Shown in pieces: positions 10,681 to 25,771 of a stretch of DNA of 64,000 nt. The DNA is taken from assembly GCA_946122785.1 (NCBI GenBank), contig CAMGYJ010000002.1, positions 43,240,495-43,304,494 of the forward strand, in the 5' to 3' direction. The stretch's first letter is position 1; each line of letters starts with the position of its first letter. The stretch comes from Linum tenue (Eukaryota > Streptophyta > Magnoliopsida > Malpighiales > Linaceae). The notes below the pieces were generated by a model, which was not told the DNA's origin, made no database searches, and saw nothing but the letters and a program-made list of their open reading frames with translations. Position numbers and translations under genes: made by a program.

Positions 10681-12049
10681 GCTGTCAACCCAATTATACA
10701 TATTTTCATATTTGACGCTTCCAACATTTTGTTTGTTCCCGTATTACGAGTTCAATTTAAATCCGAACTAAAAAATTGAAAATCTTCTGTCGGAAAACAA
10801 AATTACCGAAATCTAATTTGACTCGTACTGAAATGAGTTCGGACAATACCCAAATATGAAGTCTTTTCTTGCCATCCCACCTCCTCCAAGCAAGGAGAAG
10901 AAGAAAAAAAATTCAATAAAGCAAAGGGCAATTACAAGAGACAGGACCCGGTCTCCTCTTTCATTCCCACTTCAGTCAGTCAGTCAGTCATGAACGCATG
11001 TGTAGTGGTTCCTAGCTGTAGCAGAAGGAATTTTGCTGGTCTCTTTGTTTGTTTGTTGGTTGGTTGGACTCAAAAGTAACTAATTACATGCTTTATTATA
11101 AAATCTCTGCAAATGCCAATGGATGGCTGTGAAGAAATATCCCTCTCCAACCCTAGCTTCCTTTCCACCATGGGCATCACTTCCTCTTCACTGTTCTTCT
11201 TGCCTTTTTCCCCCTCTTGTTCTTTATATAACACCTAAACTCGATTTGTACGTATTATTTATGCATACTGCTCTTATACATTTATGTAATGTGAACACTA
11301 AACACGATCGATGGAGATATCTTTTGGGTTAGGTGGGGATTGCTAATAATGAAAGTGATCAGCTAAGAGATCGAGGAGGCGATTACGTACAGATTTGAAG
11401 GCATCTATATAATATAGCTTCTTCCTTTTAGCATAAAAGACAACTGTTCCTTCATTCATTCTTATCGACTGAACCATATACAATAACAATGCTGTATACT
11501 AATTACATGTATATAATTCTATTAACAAAAGAGATCGATACAATATCAAGGATATATGGCAAAGCCAAGTTGGCTCAATTGATTCTCCAAATAATGGGTC
11601 TCGATCAATTTCTTAAGAAAAAGCAGTGGTAATAGTACTGGTGTGTAATTCTCAATTCTATTTAGAAAAAAAAAAGATCAAAGACAGTAACATGTTAATG
11701 TTCAAATTTAATGTGGTGCAAGGCAAAAGTATCGTACAACAAGTGGATGTCAAACAGGTTAGGAATGAGTCTGTGCCCACCAATATGACATCCTTCTTTG
11801 TCTCAATGAACTTAATACGTTCCTTTTCAATAACGTTTTGCAAAATATGATGAAAAGCTACGAAAGTATCGGTGAAATGTAACATGTTGTTATGCCACTT
11901 TCAACAAATTTTTTCATATTAACTTCTAAGGTGGTAGGATACTATGTCTCCCTGTCGACTTGACTTAACCATATTGATAATATTGGTTGAAGATCAAGTC
12001 AGATTTTGAGACTTTCAAGGAGCACTCCAGTGGTTGGACGGGCCCACTA
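10681..12049. other. Intergenic, no supported gene
   Basis: AT-rich with short simple repeats, including GTCA repeats near 10975-10990 and GTTT/GGTT repeats near 11045-11068. Short frames here (11123-11332, 11626-11885) show no recognisable domain. Confidence 0.45.
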
Positions 12050-12640
12050 TTGAGCCTTCCTCACTATGGCTCATTCTCAATCTTAGCTAAAAGAAGCACA
12101 TATGAATGGCTCATCGGAGCTAGCTCAACCAAGTCTAACTCTACCTCATTGGTTTCTTAACAAACATGCTTAACATTATAGTTAATGTTAGGCAAATACT
12201 GCTTCCTTGAGCCACTTCTTATATTCTCCTCATTTTGGAGAAGAGACTCATACCACATTGCACAATACATAAGTTGGAATAAGTTAAAGAATTCCATATC
12301 TTTGAATTTCTTCATAAACTCAAAGTTCAACCTTTTTTGTTAGCTTGAAAAAATTCTTTCTATCAAGTTAACAAAACAACGTTTGCAAGCATTCTTGAAG
12401 TTGGTCAATAAAATATTCGACTGGTTACTCTGGATATTGGCACATATATACATGTCCAGTCAATCATGTGGATTTGATCTATAGAAATGAGCACGTAAGA
12501 TTTGATTCATCTATTGCCAAGTATGGATGGAGTTAGATGACAAGTTGATTACCAAGTAAAGACTAACCCTGTCAAAATGTTGCCAAACAACCTTAGCTTA
12601 ACAAAGCCTCCCACATCATCACACTAAGCACTAAAACATC
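12050..12640 (-). pseudogene. Degenerate Ty3/gypsy gag fragment
   Basis: On the minus strand, pieces of a gag capsid region can be read across several frames: an L-R-L-F-x-N-x-L-T-G stretch near 12580, a VEYFIDQLQECLQTLF-like stretch near 12400 (compare the gag motif E-x-F-I-x-R-F-x-x-x), then basic and Glu-rich pieces. Multiple stops and frameshifts separate them. This matches the order of the retrotransposon gag domain but is heavily decayed. No LTRs were recognised nearby. Confidence 0.45.
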
Positions 12641-12959
12641 CAACATATGTTCCATAGTGGATTGGTCATTTTGCGAAAGTGGTGAACTCTGGAACCTTGA
12701 AGTCACTTAGGAATGGGTAGAATCAATCTACACACTCACGATATGGCTCTTGTTACACATTGAGGCATGATGTGTCTCACTCCCATACCAAATCTCTTGT
12801 CGGTGGCCGGTCTGGCACGAGAAGATGAACTGTCGTAAATGAGTCAAGCTGGATCTCAACCTTTCTATGACCTAGTGTCCCACGAGAGTTGAAGGCCTTT
12901 GAGCGCACCAATTACTTGTGTGCGAGTGATTGTACACATTGTCAGGTTCATTGAGTACC

Positions 12960-14297
12960 GCTAAATTAAAGTCCGTTACCAAAACATAACTTTTCATATA
13001 TGCTTGGAATTATATAATAACTTAGATATAGTGACAGCAATGTCCAACTTTCAGCCCTTAGTTTACAGTCATTTACTAATTTAGAGATCGAAAAGTAGCC
13101 ATTCCCTTGCCTACTCCACGATAAATAGTTTAATAATTACCGACTAATTCTAATTACCCGCAAGACTGCGTTACGTGCCTTTATCCTCTCCTACCTAACT
13201 AGTATTAGCTATCTAGCCACCCTGCAGCTGGCTAAGTTATTCTTCTCCACTCATTATTTTGCATCTCTGCAACTAAGGCAACATATTTTTGTTCTTTACT
13301 TTCTATAGGGAACTTTCCACTTTCAAACTCGGTTTCAAGGATTGGATCGGATGGTTTCCCTGCAGAGTCATTTCTCCTTCACCAAGTTTCATAATCATAT
13401 ATGACCATTACAGTAATCATGAGTATCTTATACAAACCCTCAAAAAGAAGTAATTAACAATTTCTTGCTCTGGAATATATACTCTGCCTGCTAGCTGTTT
13501 GATACATCTACGCGAAAAAACGTACATGTACATCTTTTGGTGATGGTGATGGGAAAGCCCCATAACACGTGATTATGTAGGAATAATGAGAATCAGTTCA
13601 TCCCGAGTTATTAGAAGAGATCTAAAAATAAGTAAACGCTTTCATCTATTTTTCTTTATGAAGTATAATAGATGTATGCAGATATTATACTTTATATCTT
13701 TTGATATAATTTGAATCGGACTATCTGATTATGACTAGAAGTCATGAGAGCCTCTTATCTTATGTCCATGAATCAGCTAACACACATTGTATTAGTGAAC
13801 CACATTGACAAACATACTATTGGACTATAGTGTACATATTGGAGTCTTCGGCACCCGATTACTCTGCCAAAATATATGATTAAAAATAATATAAGCGGTA
13901 GGTTGGGACATGATCTCCCTTCGGGCACACAATCAATTGTAAATTTGTAATAATGCCAAGCTTTGTTAATGTAGCTACAGCTGTAGCTAGAGAAAAAGTG
14001 TCAAAAGAAATTGTATGGGGAAAGGAACACAATAGGAGCTACATAAATTGGTACTCTAACATTAATATAATACACACGATAGTGAGCAAATTAGTGCAGC
14101 AGTCAAATGGAATTTCAGAATTTGTAAAAGAGACATATGTATTATTATATAGACACAATAATATTGCAGTTGTACTTGCGAGGGTTCTATCAGTTTGATA
14201 TACATTTTTATTGGTTTGGGTTGAGGGGGTTTCCAGGCAAAAATAATTCAAAGGATCCAAGGATGGTCATTTTTCTAACTAAAAATCTTTTAGATTT
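12960..14297. other. Intergenic, no supported gene
   Basis: AT-rich DNA. The overlapping short frames on both strands near 13953-14260 look like chance. Confidence 0.45.
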
Positions 14298-14305
14298 GGA
14301 ATTAC

Positions 14306-15174
14306 CAGTGCTGTTAAAGCCGACCCGAGCCGGCCGGTCGGACCGGTAAAACCGGCACCCGGACACCAGCCCGGGTCGGAAGCCTCCAATAGCCGAAACG
14401 GTCAGAAATGTCGGTTTTTGAGCGGCTGAAATGGTTAACCATTTGAGCCGCTCGAACCGTCCGACCGGTTTTTGGGTTTTGGCCGTTTATAATTATAAAA
14501 AAAAAATTTGACAGAAAGCTTCTAGGGTTCAATCGCGCCGGGGTGGGATTTCTCGACGATGCAGCCGCTGCCGGCAAACCCATCGTCCTCTGTGGTTTCA
14601 CTAGCGCCATCGAACTCCAACTTCTTCTTCGATCGAAGCGCGGTGTTCCTTCCCGATGGCGGTAGTGTTGTTGTTGGGTTCTCAACCCTCGTATGCAGAG
14701 AAGAGCTCAGCCAACTGATCGTTGTCCTCCAACCCTGTCGCTTCATCTCCGTCGCTGTAAGGGTGAGAGAGGCAGAGAGAATTTGTGAATTGTGGTTGTA
14801 AGAGAGAGATGCATAAAGAGTTTGGGAAGAAATGAAACAGAGATGGAGAAGAAGAGAGAGGGGGGAGGTGGTTGGGTTCAGGGGAGAGCTGTGAGCGGCG
14901 CTCTCAAGGGTTGGTGGGGATTAGAGTTAGGGTTTTTACTTTGTTGTTATATATATATGTGGTAAATTTATTAAATGGTACCTGTAAAGTAAATTGCATT
15001 TTAGTCATTAAATTGTTAAATTACTACCTTAGTTGTTTTCTACTTATGATATTATATTTTATATAAGGTGTCGGTTCTCTAACGGTTTTTTAACGGCTCA
15101 ATACCGGTTGAACCACTAAAGTCCGAGCCGTTCACAATACCGGGTCATACTCCGGTTCGGTTTTGACAGCATTG
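14306..15174. mobile_element. Non-autonomous hAT element, 869 bp, with 8-bp target duplication
   Basis: The element is flanked by a perfect 8-bp direct repeat, GGAATTAC (14298-14305 and 15175-15182). Its ends form an inverted repeat: the left begins CAGTGCTGTTAAAGCCGA, and the right, reverse-complemented, begins CAATGCTGTCAAAACCGA. The 8-bp duplication and CA-TG ends identify the hAT superfamily. Many CCGGT/ACCGG subterminal words follow on both sides. The middle is GC-rich from about 14520 to 14770, then AT-rich; no transposase is encoded. The GC-rich part has open frames on both strands and could be an old 5' leader or captured host DNA. Confidence 0.88.
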
Positions 15175-15182
15175 GGAATTAC

Positions 15183-16454
15183 TTTCTCTCTCGTTCTGGT
15201 CTAGGGTTCTGCCTCGATGGCGGTTCGGTCTTTGATGGCTCCAGCCTCCGGTGTCTTCTGAGATGCCGATGCAGTTTCGACTATTCACTGTTACAGTACT
15301 AGAGAATTGTCTTCGTTTTTTGCCCCGCTGAACTAATGACGGATGGATTTCGCTTACCTAAGGAAGTTCGGGAGAAAGAGATGGTTAGATGGAAGTACTG
15401 TTTAATTGGTCAATTTGTGAAAAAGTAAAGCGCGAATATGTAAAATAACACAAACGAGATTCCAGCGCGAAATTTAAAAATATAATCCGTTTGTGTTACT
15501 CATACCGTAATTACAAATTGATTGTACGAATCTTATGAGTATTGGATAATAAAATTCATGAAACAAAGTGATCCACATAACTAAAAATCATATTTAAATT
15601 CCATAAAAAAATTCCTCCAAATCTTCATACTTTTTTTTCGTTTTTGAATAAGAGCTTCATATTGATTGCTTGGGCTCTAATTATGAAAACTTGATGATCG
15701 GCCACGGGCCATAAGCACTTATCCCCGCCACCTAGCCCAGCCCAGCCCAGCCAAACTTAGGTATAACGGAAGGTTACTGGGAGCCCGATCGAGAGGCCGC
15801 ATCATCTACTGCTCGTCAATTGAAGCCCAGCCCAGCCTTGTCTTGGCTAATGCCTGCAAAGTCGGACGGTCAATGCAGCCGCAGCCGCAGCCGAAGGAGA
15901 CACTGGCATCTCCAGGGACCGGCTTCCACCCTCACGAACAGCGCCACCGGATCCCGTTCCTCTTGTTTCCCGTACCTGGCTTCTTATATATGTTCTTGTA
16001 GGCCACCATCCAAAAGATAGATAGATAGATAGACAGCCCACATAACTCAAAAGCTGGTCTTGGCTCAAGCTTCCTTCATTCATGCTGCAATTCCTTTCCT
16101 ATGAGTTCTTCCAAGTTCCAAATCCTAAGACACAATCAGCCACACAGTAATCAAACAAGAGAGCACTTTGTTTCAAAAAGGAAGTAGGCCTTAATGCACT
16201 CGAACATATCCTTAATTCAAAAACACCATGGATGGTAAGCTAACCAACATCATTAGTTGACACAGATTAGCAACTCCGCAAGCATTTCTAATTGTCTCTG
16301 GTCCATTCCACCTATTATGTTGCAATGAATCTACAGTGACAATGCTGTCAATCATCTTCTTAAGAAACATTCAGAAACCGGGGCGACAGAATCATATCTG
16401 GGCAGCAAACAGAACTAGAAAAAAACAAGACAACGGCTTGATTTCACAAAGGCA
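15183..16454. other. Intergenic, no supported gene
   Basis: Contains a CAGCC repeat (about 15733-15755), a short GC-rich patch at 15860-15990 and a GATA run near 16017-16033. The short frames show no domains. Confidence 0.45.
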
Positions 16455-16662
16455 GCAGGATCAATCCACTCAAGAACATTTAAGCGTTACTTACCACAAA
16501 GGACCTCGAGGAGGTGGGATGTCGAATCGAAAGCCATGAACCCACTGATGCAGATCTCCACAATGCCTTCCCCAATCTTCAGAACATACTGCAAATTTTG
16601 CAAGGAATCGATTCATGAATGATTAATGGTTTGCTGCAGTCCACAATGGCCAAATGTGATAT
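16455..16662 (-). pseudogene. Duplicated aspartic proteinase exon, left of hAT insertion
   Basis: This stretch closely matches 21226-21405 in the neighbouring proteinase gene, including the exon equivalent to 21241-21329 (C-terminal ISGFMAFD region) and its flanking intron. The copy has five extra bases between the Phe-Asp codons and the Pro-rich stretch, which shifts the frame. The similarity ends near GTGATATGG, where the hAT element begins. It is half of a partial tandem duplication whose other half lies at 20345-20480. Confidence 0.85.
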
Positions 16663-19600
16663 GGAAAAACCGTTTATCACCTTGTCGGGCGGTTCTCCGT
16701 CGGTTGTCGGTTTTGCTAATGTCTGCCGGTAAGTTAGTCACCGACGGCTACCGAATAACCGAGAGAAACCGATTGCCACAGGCCAAAACGACGAGCCCCA
16801 AAAGAGAAACTCAGGCCTCGGCAAATCCCTAATATCCTCGAGAGGCCGAGACTCGACCTCCTTTTCCACTCTCCGCCGCTCACCTCACCCACCAAAACCC
16901 TTCCTTCCTCCTCGGTCCTCTCACACTCTCCGCCTCACCCACCAGAACGCTTTCCTTCCTCCTCATCGTCGTCTCCGGCTCTCCGCCGCTCACTTCCTCG
17001 ATCCCATCCCCAGGAAGCAGCAGATCGACAGCGGCTTTCGCAACAGATCGGGACACCAACGACGACCCAATCCCATTCCTTGGTCTCCGCCATTCACGTC
17101 CTCCCTCCCCAAGCAGCAGCGAGCAGCAGGCAACCAATAGCAGTCCTAACCTGAAAATCAGAAAAAATGTAAGCTTGTGTTCTGTACTTTTATCTCCTCT
17201 GTTAATTGAGAAGATGATGGAGAGGATTTCGATTGTGTACTTATCTCCTCTGTTCAATTGTTCAGGACAAGACCTCCTCGCCGTGGACGTGGTCGTTTTG
17301 GAGGTAGATCAGGTGGTCGGTCTTCCAAAGTTGCTGCTTCAACAAGTAAACCTTCCATGGCTGTTACAACTATGGACCATCCATCTGCACCAGTACGTGC
17401 ATTAGATGCACCACTTGTCTCGACCCCTGTAGGTGCAACGTCAGGTGATGCTGCCACGGAGTCTAGTGGTGTGGGAATGGGAAATGAAGGTAATGAGGCA
17501 AATAAAGGGTCCGAGGAGGATGGTGGTCAGGTAGGCACTCTTACCTCGTGGAAGTTTGATCTTACAGAAGCTAGGGCTGCATTAGCTATGATGATAATAT
17601 TGGATCAGCTGCCATTTCGATTCGTTGAGCGCGAAGGGTTTAAGAGTTTTATGGCTATGGTTCAACCATTGTTTGTGATACCTGAGAGGCTGGCAATTCG
17701 AGAAGATTGTCATCGCATATTTTTGGAGAAAAAAGAGTTGTTAATTGAATTTTTCAATTCAAAGTGCAAAGGAAGGGTTTCAATCTCCCTGGATACATGG
17801 ACTTCCGATTCCGACCAGAATTATATGTGCGTGATGGCTCATTTCATTGGGGATGATTGGAAGTTGCAGAAAAAGATCATAAGTTTTGTTCCGATCACAA
17901 GTCATTTGGGAGAGGATATTGCAAAAAAATTGTCAGCATGTCTAGAAGAATGGAATGCAAAAAATTTATTCTGCATTACAATGGACAATGCAGCAGCTAA
18001 TGATATCCTAGCTAAGTGTATAAGGACAAAATTGTCTGAGTGGGGATCGGATTTGATGGATGGGAAGTATCTGCAGTTTCGTTGTGTAGCTCGTATAATC
18101 AATTTGGTTGTTTATGATGAGCTTAAGGAGGTTGGAGAAGCAGTGGAAAGAGTTCGAGATTGTGTGAAATGGGTGAAGTCCTCACCAACTAGGGGGGCAC
18201 ATTTCATGGCTACTATTGCATTTCTAGAATTGGATGGGAGAAAATTGGTATCTTTGGATGTGCCTACTAGGTGGGACTCCACTTACATGATGTTGGAATC
18301 TGCAGAAAAATTTGAAAGTGCGTTTGATCTCATGCATCAAAGTCCACAATATTCTTCTTTTCGAGATTATCTAGATTCAAAGAAGGGTCTTCCATCTTCA
18401 GAAGATTGGCAGAGTATTAGGCGGTTAATGAAGTACTTGAAATTTTTTTGTGAGCTGATCATTCGTGTATCAGGTATGTGCACTATCAAATCATGTTTGT
18501 TTTCTTCATTTTCTCTAGTGTAATCAATAGTTCTAACTTGTTATTTGTAACAGGATCATCATATGTGACTGTACATACCTTCTTCAAGACCCTTGTTGAC
18601 ATTTATGAAGTGATAACAACATTGAAGGCTGATACGAACGAAGAGATGCAAAGAATGGCAGAAAGAATAGAGGCTAAGGTATGGAAATATTGGTTTGAGA
18701 GTGAGGAAGTTGAGAATATGAGGATGAACCGATTGATATACATGGCATGTGTGCTAGATCCTAGGCGTAAAGTTGGATATCTGTCTTGGATGTTGGAAGC
18801 TATGTATGGGAAGACTAAAGGGGAGGCTTTGACGGAAGAAGTAAGCAAAGAAATGGCTCAAATGTTTGAGGTTTACAAAGTGAAATATGCACCTCCTCCC
18901 TCTAAGATTATTGTTCAGATTGCTACTATTGAGAATACTACCAATGTTGGTGGTACAAGTAGTGAAACTGTGTTTATGGGTGGGAGATTTGAGGCGGAGT
19001 TCCAAAAGAGGAGAAAGGAGGCACTTGAGAGGAGGATTCGAAATAGTACCGAGTTAGACATCTATTTAAGAGATGTTCGTGATGCTATTAATGAAGACGA
19101 TGATGATCAGAAGTTTGACATCTTGAAATGGTGGTCACGAAACAGTGTTAGGTATCCGATTCTTTCGAAGATGGTTAAAGACATCCTAGCTGTTCCTATT
19201 TCTTCAGTTTCCTTGGAAGCTGCATTTAGCTGTGGAGACAGAGTTCTTAGTCCATTCAAGTCCTCTTTAAACGCTACCACTGTGGAGGCATTGATTTGTG
19301 CTGAGAATTGGATAAGGTATCCAGATTCTGATGTGATCGATGATAAAGAAGATGATCAAGAGCAGTTTGACTATGAAAATGGTAAGTACTTTACTATTAA
19401 TTTTCTTGCAACTTAGTAATCGATGGATGCTAACACTTTGTATTTTTTTTGTTAACACTTAGTTAATAATACCTGCCACACTCTAATGGAAAGTCAAAGT
19501 ACAAGTGAACGTAGCTAAAGGAGGTGGGAAGTCAGAGTTTCTTAATTGATGTTGATGATGGAGGATAAGAAGAAACTAATCTTGATGAGGAGAATGAAGA

Positions 19601-20344
19601 CCTTGAGAATGATGATGATTATGGTTATAATCTTTTGAATGCTTTCAATGAGCAAAGTTATGCAAATGTTGGTGGAGATGGAGGAATTAGTTCATGATGT
19701 TGTCATGTTGATGTTGGTATCTTGGTGACTTGGAGTTTAATTTAGATTTTCGACTCTGGAGAGTTTTATTGAGATTGTGAAGTTGGTGTTATTGTGTTAT
19801 GTTTGGAAGGAGTTTCTTATGGATTGGACAAACCGGCTTTCGTACTTATTTGTCTAGTTGGTGACTTAGTCTTGTCACGTATTAATATTTGTAGACGATG
19901 ATGAGTTGTTGAAGTTTGACTATTTGTGTCTAGTTTAGTTGATGTCTTGTTGATTCATGAATTTGTGTTATTGTGTATCTGTGTTCGATTAGCCTTTAAT
20001 TTGGACGGTTTATGGATGTTAAATTGGTCTAGTTCAAACTTCAATGATAAAGGCTTGGAAAAAAGAAATTAACACGAGTATGTATGGAAAAAAAATCTAC
20101 AAAAATGCACAATTAAAAATATGAGCATTTTTTTGTTCTGTTATGTTGTTTTTGTCTTATCGTGCTGAATCATTTGCTTAACGGTTATACGAATAACAGA
20201 TAAAATAACATATAACCGACTAGACGGATACGGTTAGCTGTCTAATATAAACAGTGCAGTAAGTCCAAAATGTTTAACTGTCAACCGAGAACTGACTAAA
20301 CTGATATGGTTTATGATCGAACCAAATCGATTAATAGTTCTAGC
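16663..20344 (+). mobile_element. hAT transposon with transposase gene, inserted in duplicated proteinase DNA
   Basis: The stretch lies between two blocks that both match the neighbouring proteinase gene (16455-16662 and 20345-20480), which brackets the insertion. Inside is a spliced hAT transposase gene. Subterminal CGGTT/AACCG words are dense at both ends (16668-16775 and 20180-20330), as in hAT elements. I could not define terminal inverted repeats or an 8-bp duplication. About 200 bp of proteinase sequence expected between the two flanks is absent, so insertion was followed by deletion or the ends have eroded. Boundaries are approximate. Confidence 0.7.
17167..19518 (+). CDS. hAT transposase (zinc-finger BED/RICESLEEPER-like) lacking a visible BED finger
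   Basis: Proposed exons: the AT of the start codon at 17167-17168, an intron at 17169-17265 (GTAAGC...TTCAG), then 17266-18473, an intron at 18474-18553, 18554-19381 and a possible last exon 19463-19518. Reading through 19381 instead ends at 19416. The protein begins with an Arg/Gly-rich segment, then a disordered Ser/Thr-rich region. It continues into the transposase core with DTWTS and MDNAAAND (first two catalytic Asp regions of the RNase H-like fold) and DVPTRWDSTY. The C-terminal dimerisation domain includes FDILKWW, VSLEAAFS and ALICAENW. Family members normally carry a BED zinc finger before the conserved ALAMMIILDQLPF-type stretch; here no Cys-His finger is visible, so DNA binding may be lost. 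The frame is otherwise open, with a single clean intron in the core. Confidence 0.82.
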
Positions 20345-20480
20345 TAGCTAGATGCATCATGAAGCTTACCTTGCTGACATAGTTGAGGGCTATGTCCTTT
20401 ATCTCCTTGTGTTTGAGTTGATTCTGGACCCAGATGACTAGCATCTCACAAGCAGTGTCCGCAACTGATGTTGGTTTCAG
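20345..20480 (-). pseudogene. Duplicated aspartic proteinase exon, right of hAT insertion
   Basis: Matches 21614-21770 of the intact locus, covering the saposin-like exon that encodes EMLVIWVRNQLKHEEIKD and its donor site. This copy keeps the full TGT GAG codons for Cys-Glu that are damaged in the main gene. It breaks off where the main gene continues toward the linker. Confidence 0.85.
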
Positions 20481-20483
20481 ACT

Positions 20484-21074
20484 TCGTTAGAAGATGGGAT
20501 GGAAAGGAAAAGGAAGGTATGTTTTACTTTACCTCCGTAAATTATCATGTCTTACTAGATGGTTAAGTTTGCTCAAATGTAACTTACAATGATCATCTCC
20601 CTTTTATTGTTTACATTTTTTGCTAGGAATTATCACTTGCTTTGGTAGAAGACTGGGGGGCAAGTCTTTCCATGTAATCTGTATATGTTCCTCTTCTGAT
20701 TGATTTTCCGACATGATGCAGGGCAGATGCTGGTAAACAGCTGCAGCTTCAGCCGCGAGAGGAAGAAGCTGGATCTTCAGGACAAGTTTCCAGTTCAGTT
20801 AAAACTATGGCATCACTTGTTGATCTTCACTATTAAACGTAGCTATTATTCCTTAGACAAACTGTACATCTCATATAGGCTCGAGGAGCAGCAATAACAA
20901 CAACAATAATCGTTTGGGTCAACACCATATGTTACACCATAGACACGAGTATCAGTAATCAAGGAGCAGCAGCACAATCGTTTTAGTCTGTTATTCAACG
21001 GCATATGTTACATCGCAGACACCAAGTAGAACTATACCCCCGCCTCACATGACATCGAGGTGATAATATCTTAG
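20484..21074 (+). other. Possible exon fragments of an unidentified gene
   Basis: Two exon-like blocks have good splice borders: 20484-20519 (after TTTCAG, before GTATGT) and one from 20722 (after ATGCAG). More than one frame stays open across the join, and a Gln/Glu-rich reading ends in a stop near 20835. No domain is recognisable. CAACA/AGCAG-rich short repeats follow (20885-20985). This could be a piece of another gene carried with the duplication, or chance. Confidence 0.25.
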
Positions 21075-24330
<3,256 letters not shown>

Positions 24331-24499
24331 TCCGGTGGATAATTTCCCTGCTTTAGGGCCATGGTTGGCATAGTTGGGCCATGGGTATTAAGCCCAAAAA
24401 TTCTAATGAGGCTCAGTCAAGGGGGTCGATACCCAACCCAGCCTGATCTAAGTGAGTCAACTCCACTCGGGCCTTATATTTTCCTACTATTACGTATAG

Positions 24500-25771
24500 T
24501 GATAGGGCAAAAGCATATGCCTTAATCCTATGTTGTAGTAAAACCGGAAAGTCCGGGTATCGTCTCTCAGGGACTGGTACAACCTTAAGATTTACCGATT
24601 TAATAGAGCAAACTATAGGTGAAAATGGTTTAATGAGATTATTAACTACTAGCAAAATCAACTAAACAAGCAAAGTAAATTGGTCGGGAGAAATTCAATG
24701 GGAGAAAGCTCTGGGAGAAACACCGGGACTCACTACCTATCCTATCCAGATTAATTCACATATTCTAATCAGTTTAATCCAATTCTCTACAGCCAGGATA
24801 TCACGAATGTGCTAGCTATCCCTGTCGGGAATTACTACGTACTAAACAATTAATTCAAATCCTACTGTCATAGCTCAATGAATTAACTATTTAGCCTGAA
24901 GAACGATATCCCAATCAAGACCGCATAGTACCTTATTTAATCCACTGTCGCTTCGATAAGTTACTATGTCACATGAAATAGGTTCAGTTATTAGGGTTTC
25001 ACTGTCGCTAATAACCTAATTAACTACAAATCATTGTATTGGTGGCCAGTCAACACAAAGTATTAAGCAATTTCATGCAATAGAGATTGGAAGAAAAGAA
25101 TTATGAATCAATCCATCAAATCAAGAAATAGCTACATCCTATGGTGTTTCCCCCAGAAATTGGGGTTTAGTTCATGACGAAATTAAGATAAAACATTAGG
25201 GTTTTGATCATCATGTTCCAAATCAACAATAAACAACTAATTTGGTTCAGAAAATCCAACCAAATAATCGCTCTCGTTGAACTCAGCTCAAACCGTCTTG
25301 GAGAAGTTGATCGCCAATTTCCCAACCCGGCTCGTCCCAAAGCTCTCTTCGCTGCGCCCTGCTAATTCTCTCCGAGAAGAGTTCCGTTCCGCTCTTTTTC
25401 TTCTCCAAAGAATCTCGTCCCCAGCTTAATTGCCTTCCCCCTAATTCCTCATGTAAAATCCTCCTGGGCAAATAAAAATCACCAGCCCGTCCTTTAATTG
25501 CTTCCTGGACAAATCATTTGGGCCAAGAATTCCTCCGCCCAAAAACGTGTCCCTCCTGGCCCAATTGCGTCTCCTCCCGAGACAAAGCGATTTGGGCCCA
25601 ATTAATTGCTTGTGCACTCGCTTCTTTTTCGTGCTTTCTTCACCTGTATCATATCAAACTCATGGCACTAGACAGTAATGATTTTTCAACCATTTCCGGG
25701 TTAGCGAGCCCTAAAATAACACCAATCGGCTTAAACAGATCATAGGATAGTCACATAAAGTTCAAGAATCA
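24500..25771 (-). repeat. 3' LTR of the gag-only Ty3 element
   Basis: TG...CA repeat of 1272 bp, more than 99% identical by eye to 30298-31570. It sits directly after the TATAG duplication. Confidence 0.95.

Noticed and set aside
14314..14746. Overlapping frames of 74-123 codons on both strands
   Set aside because: They lie inside the 869-bp hAT element in a GC-rich stretch; none shows a domain, and they conflict with one another.
16652..20310. TGATATGG at 16652-16659 and again near 20301 as an 8-bp target duplication of the hAT element
   Set aside because: Sequence after the right copy does not continue the proteinase locus, and the implied ends are not inverted repeats; probably coincidence.
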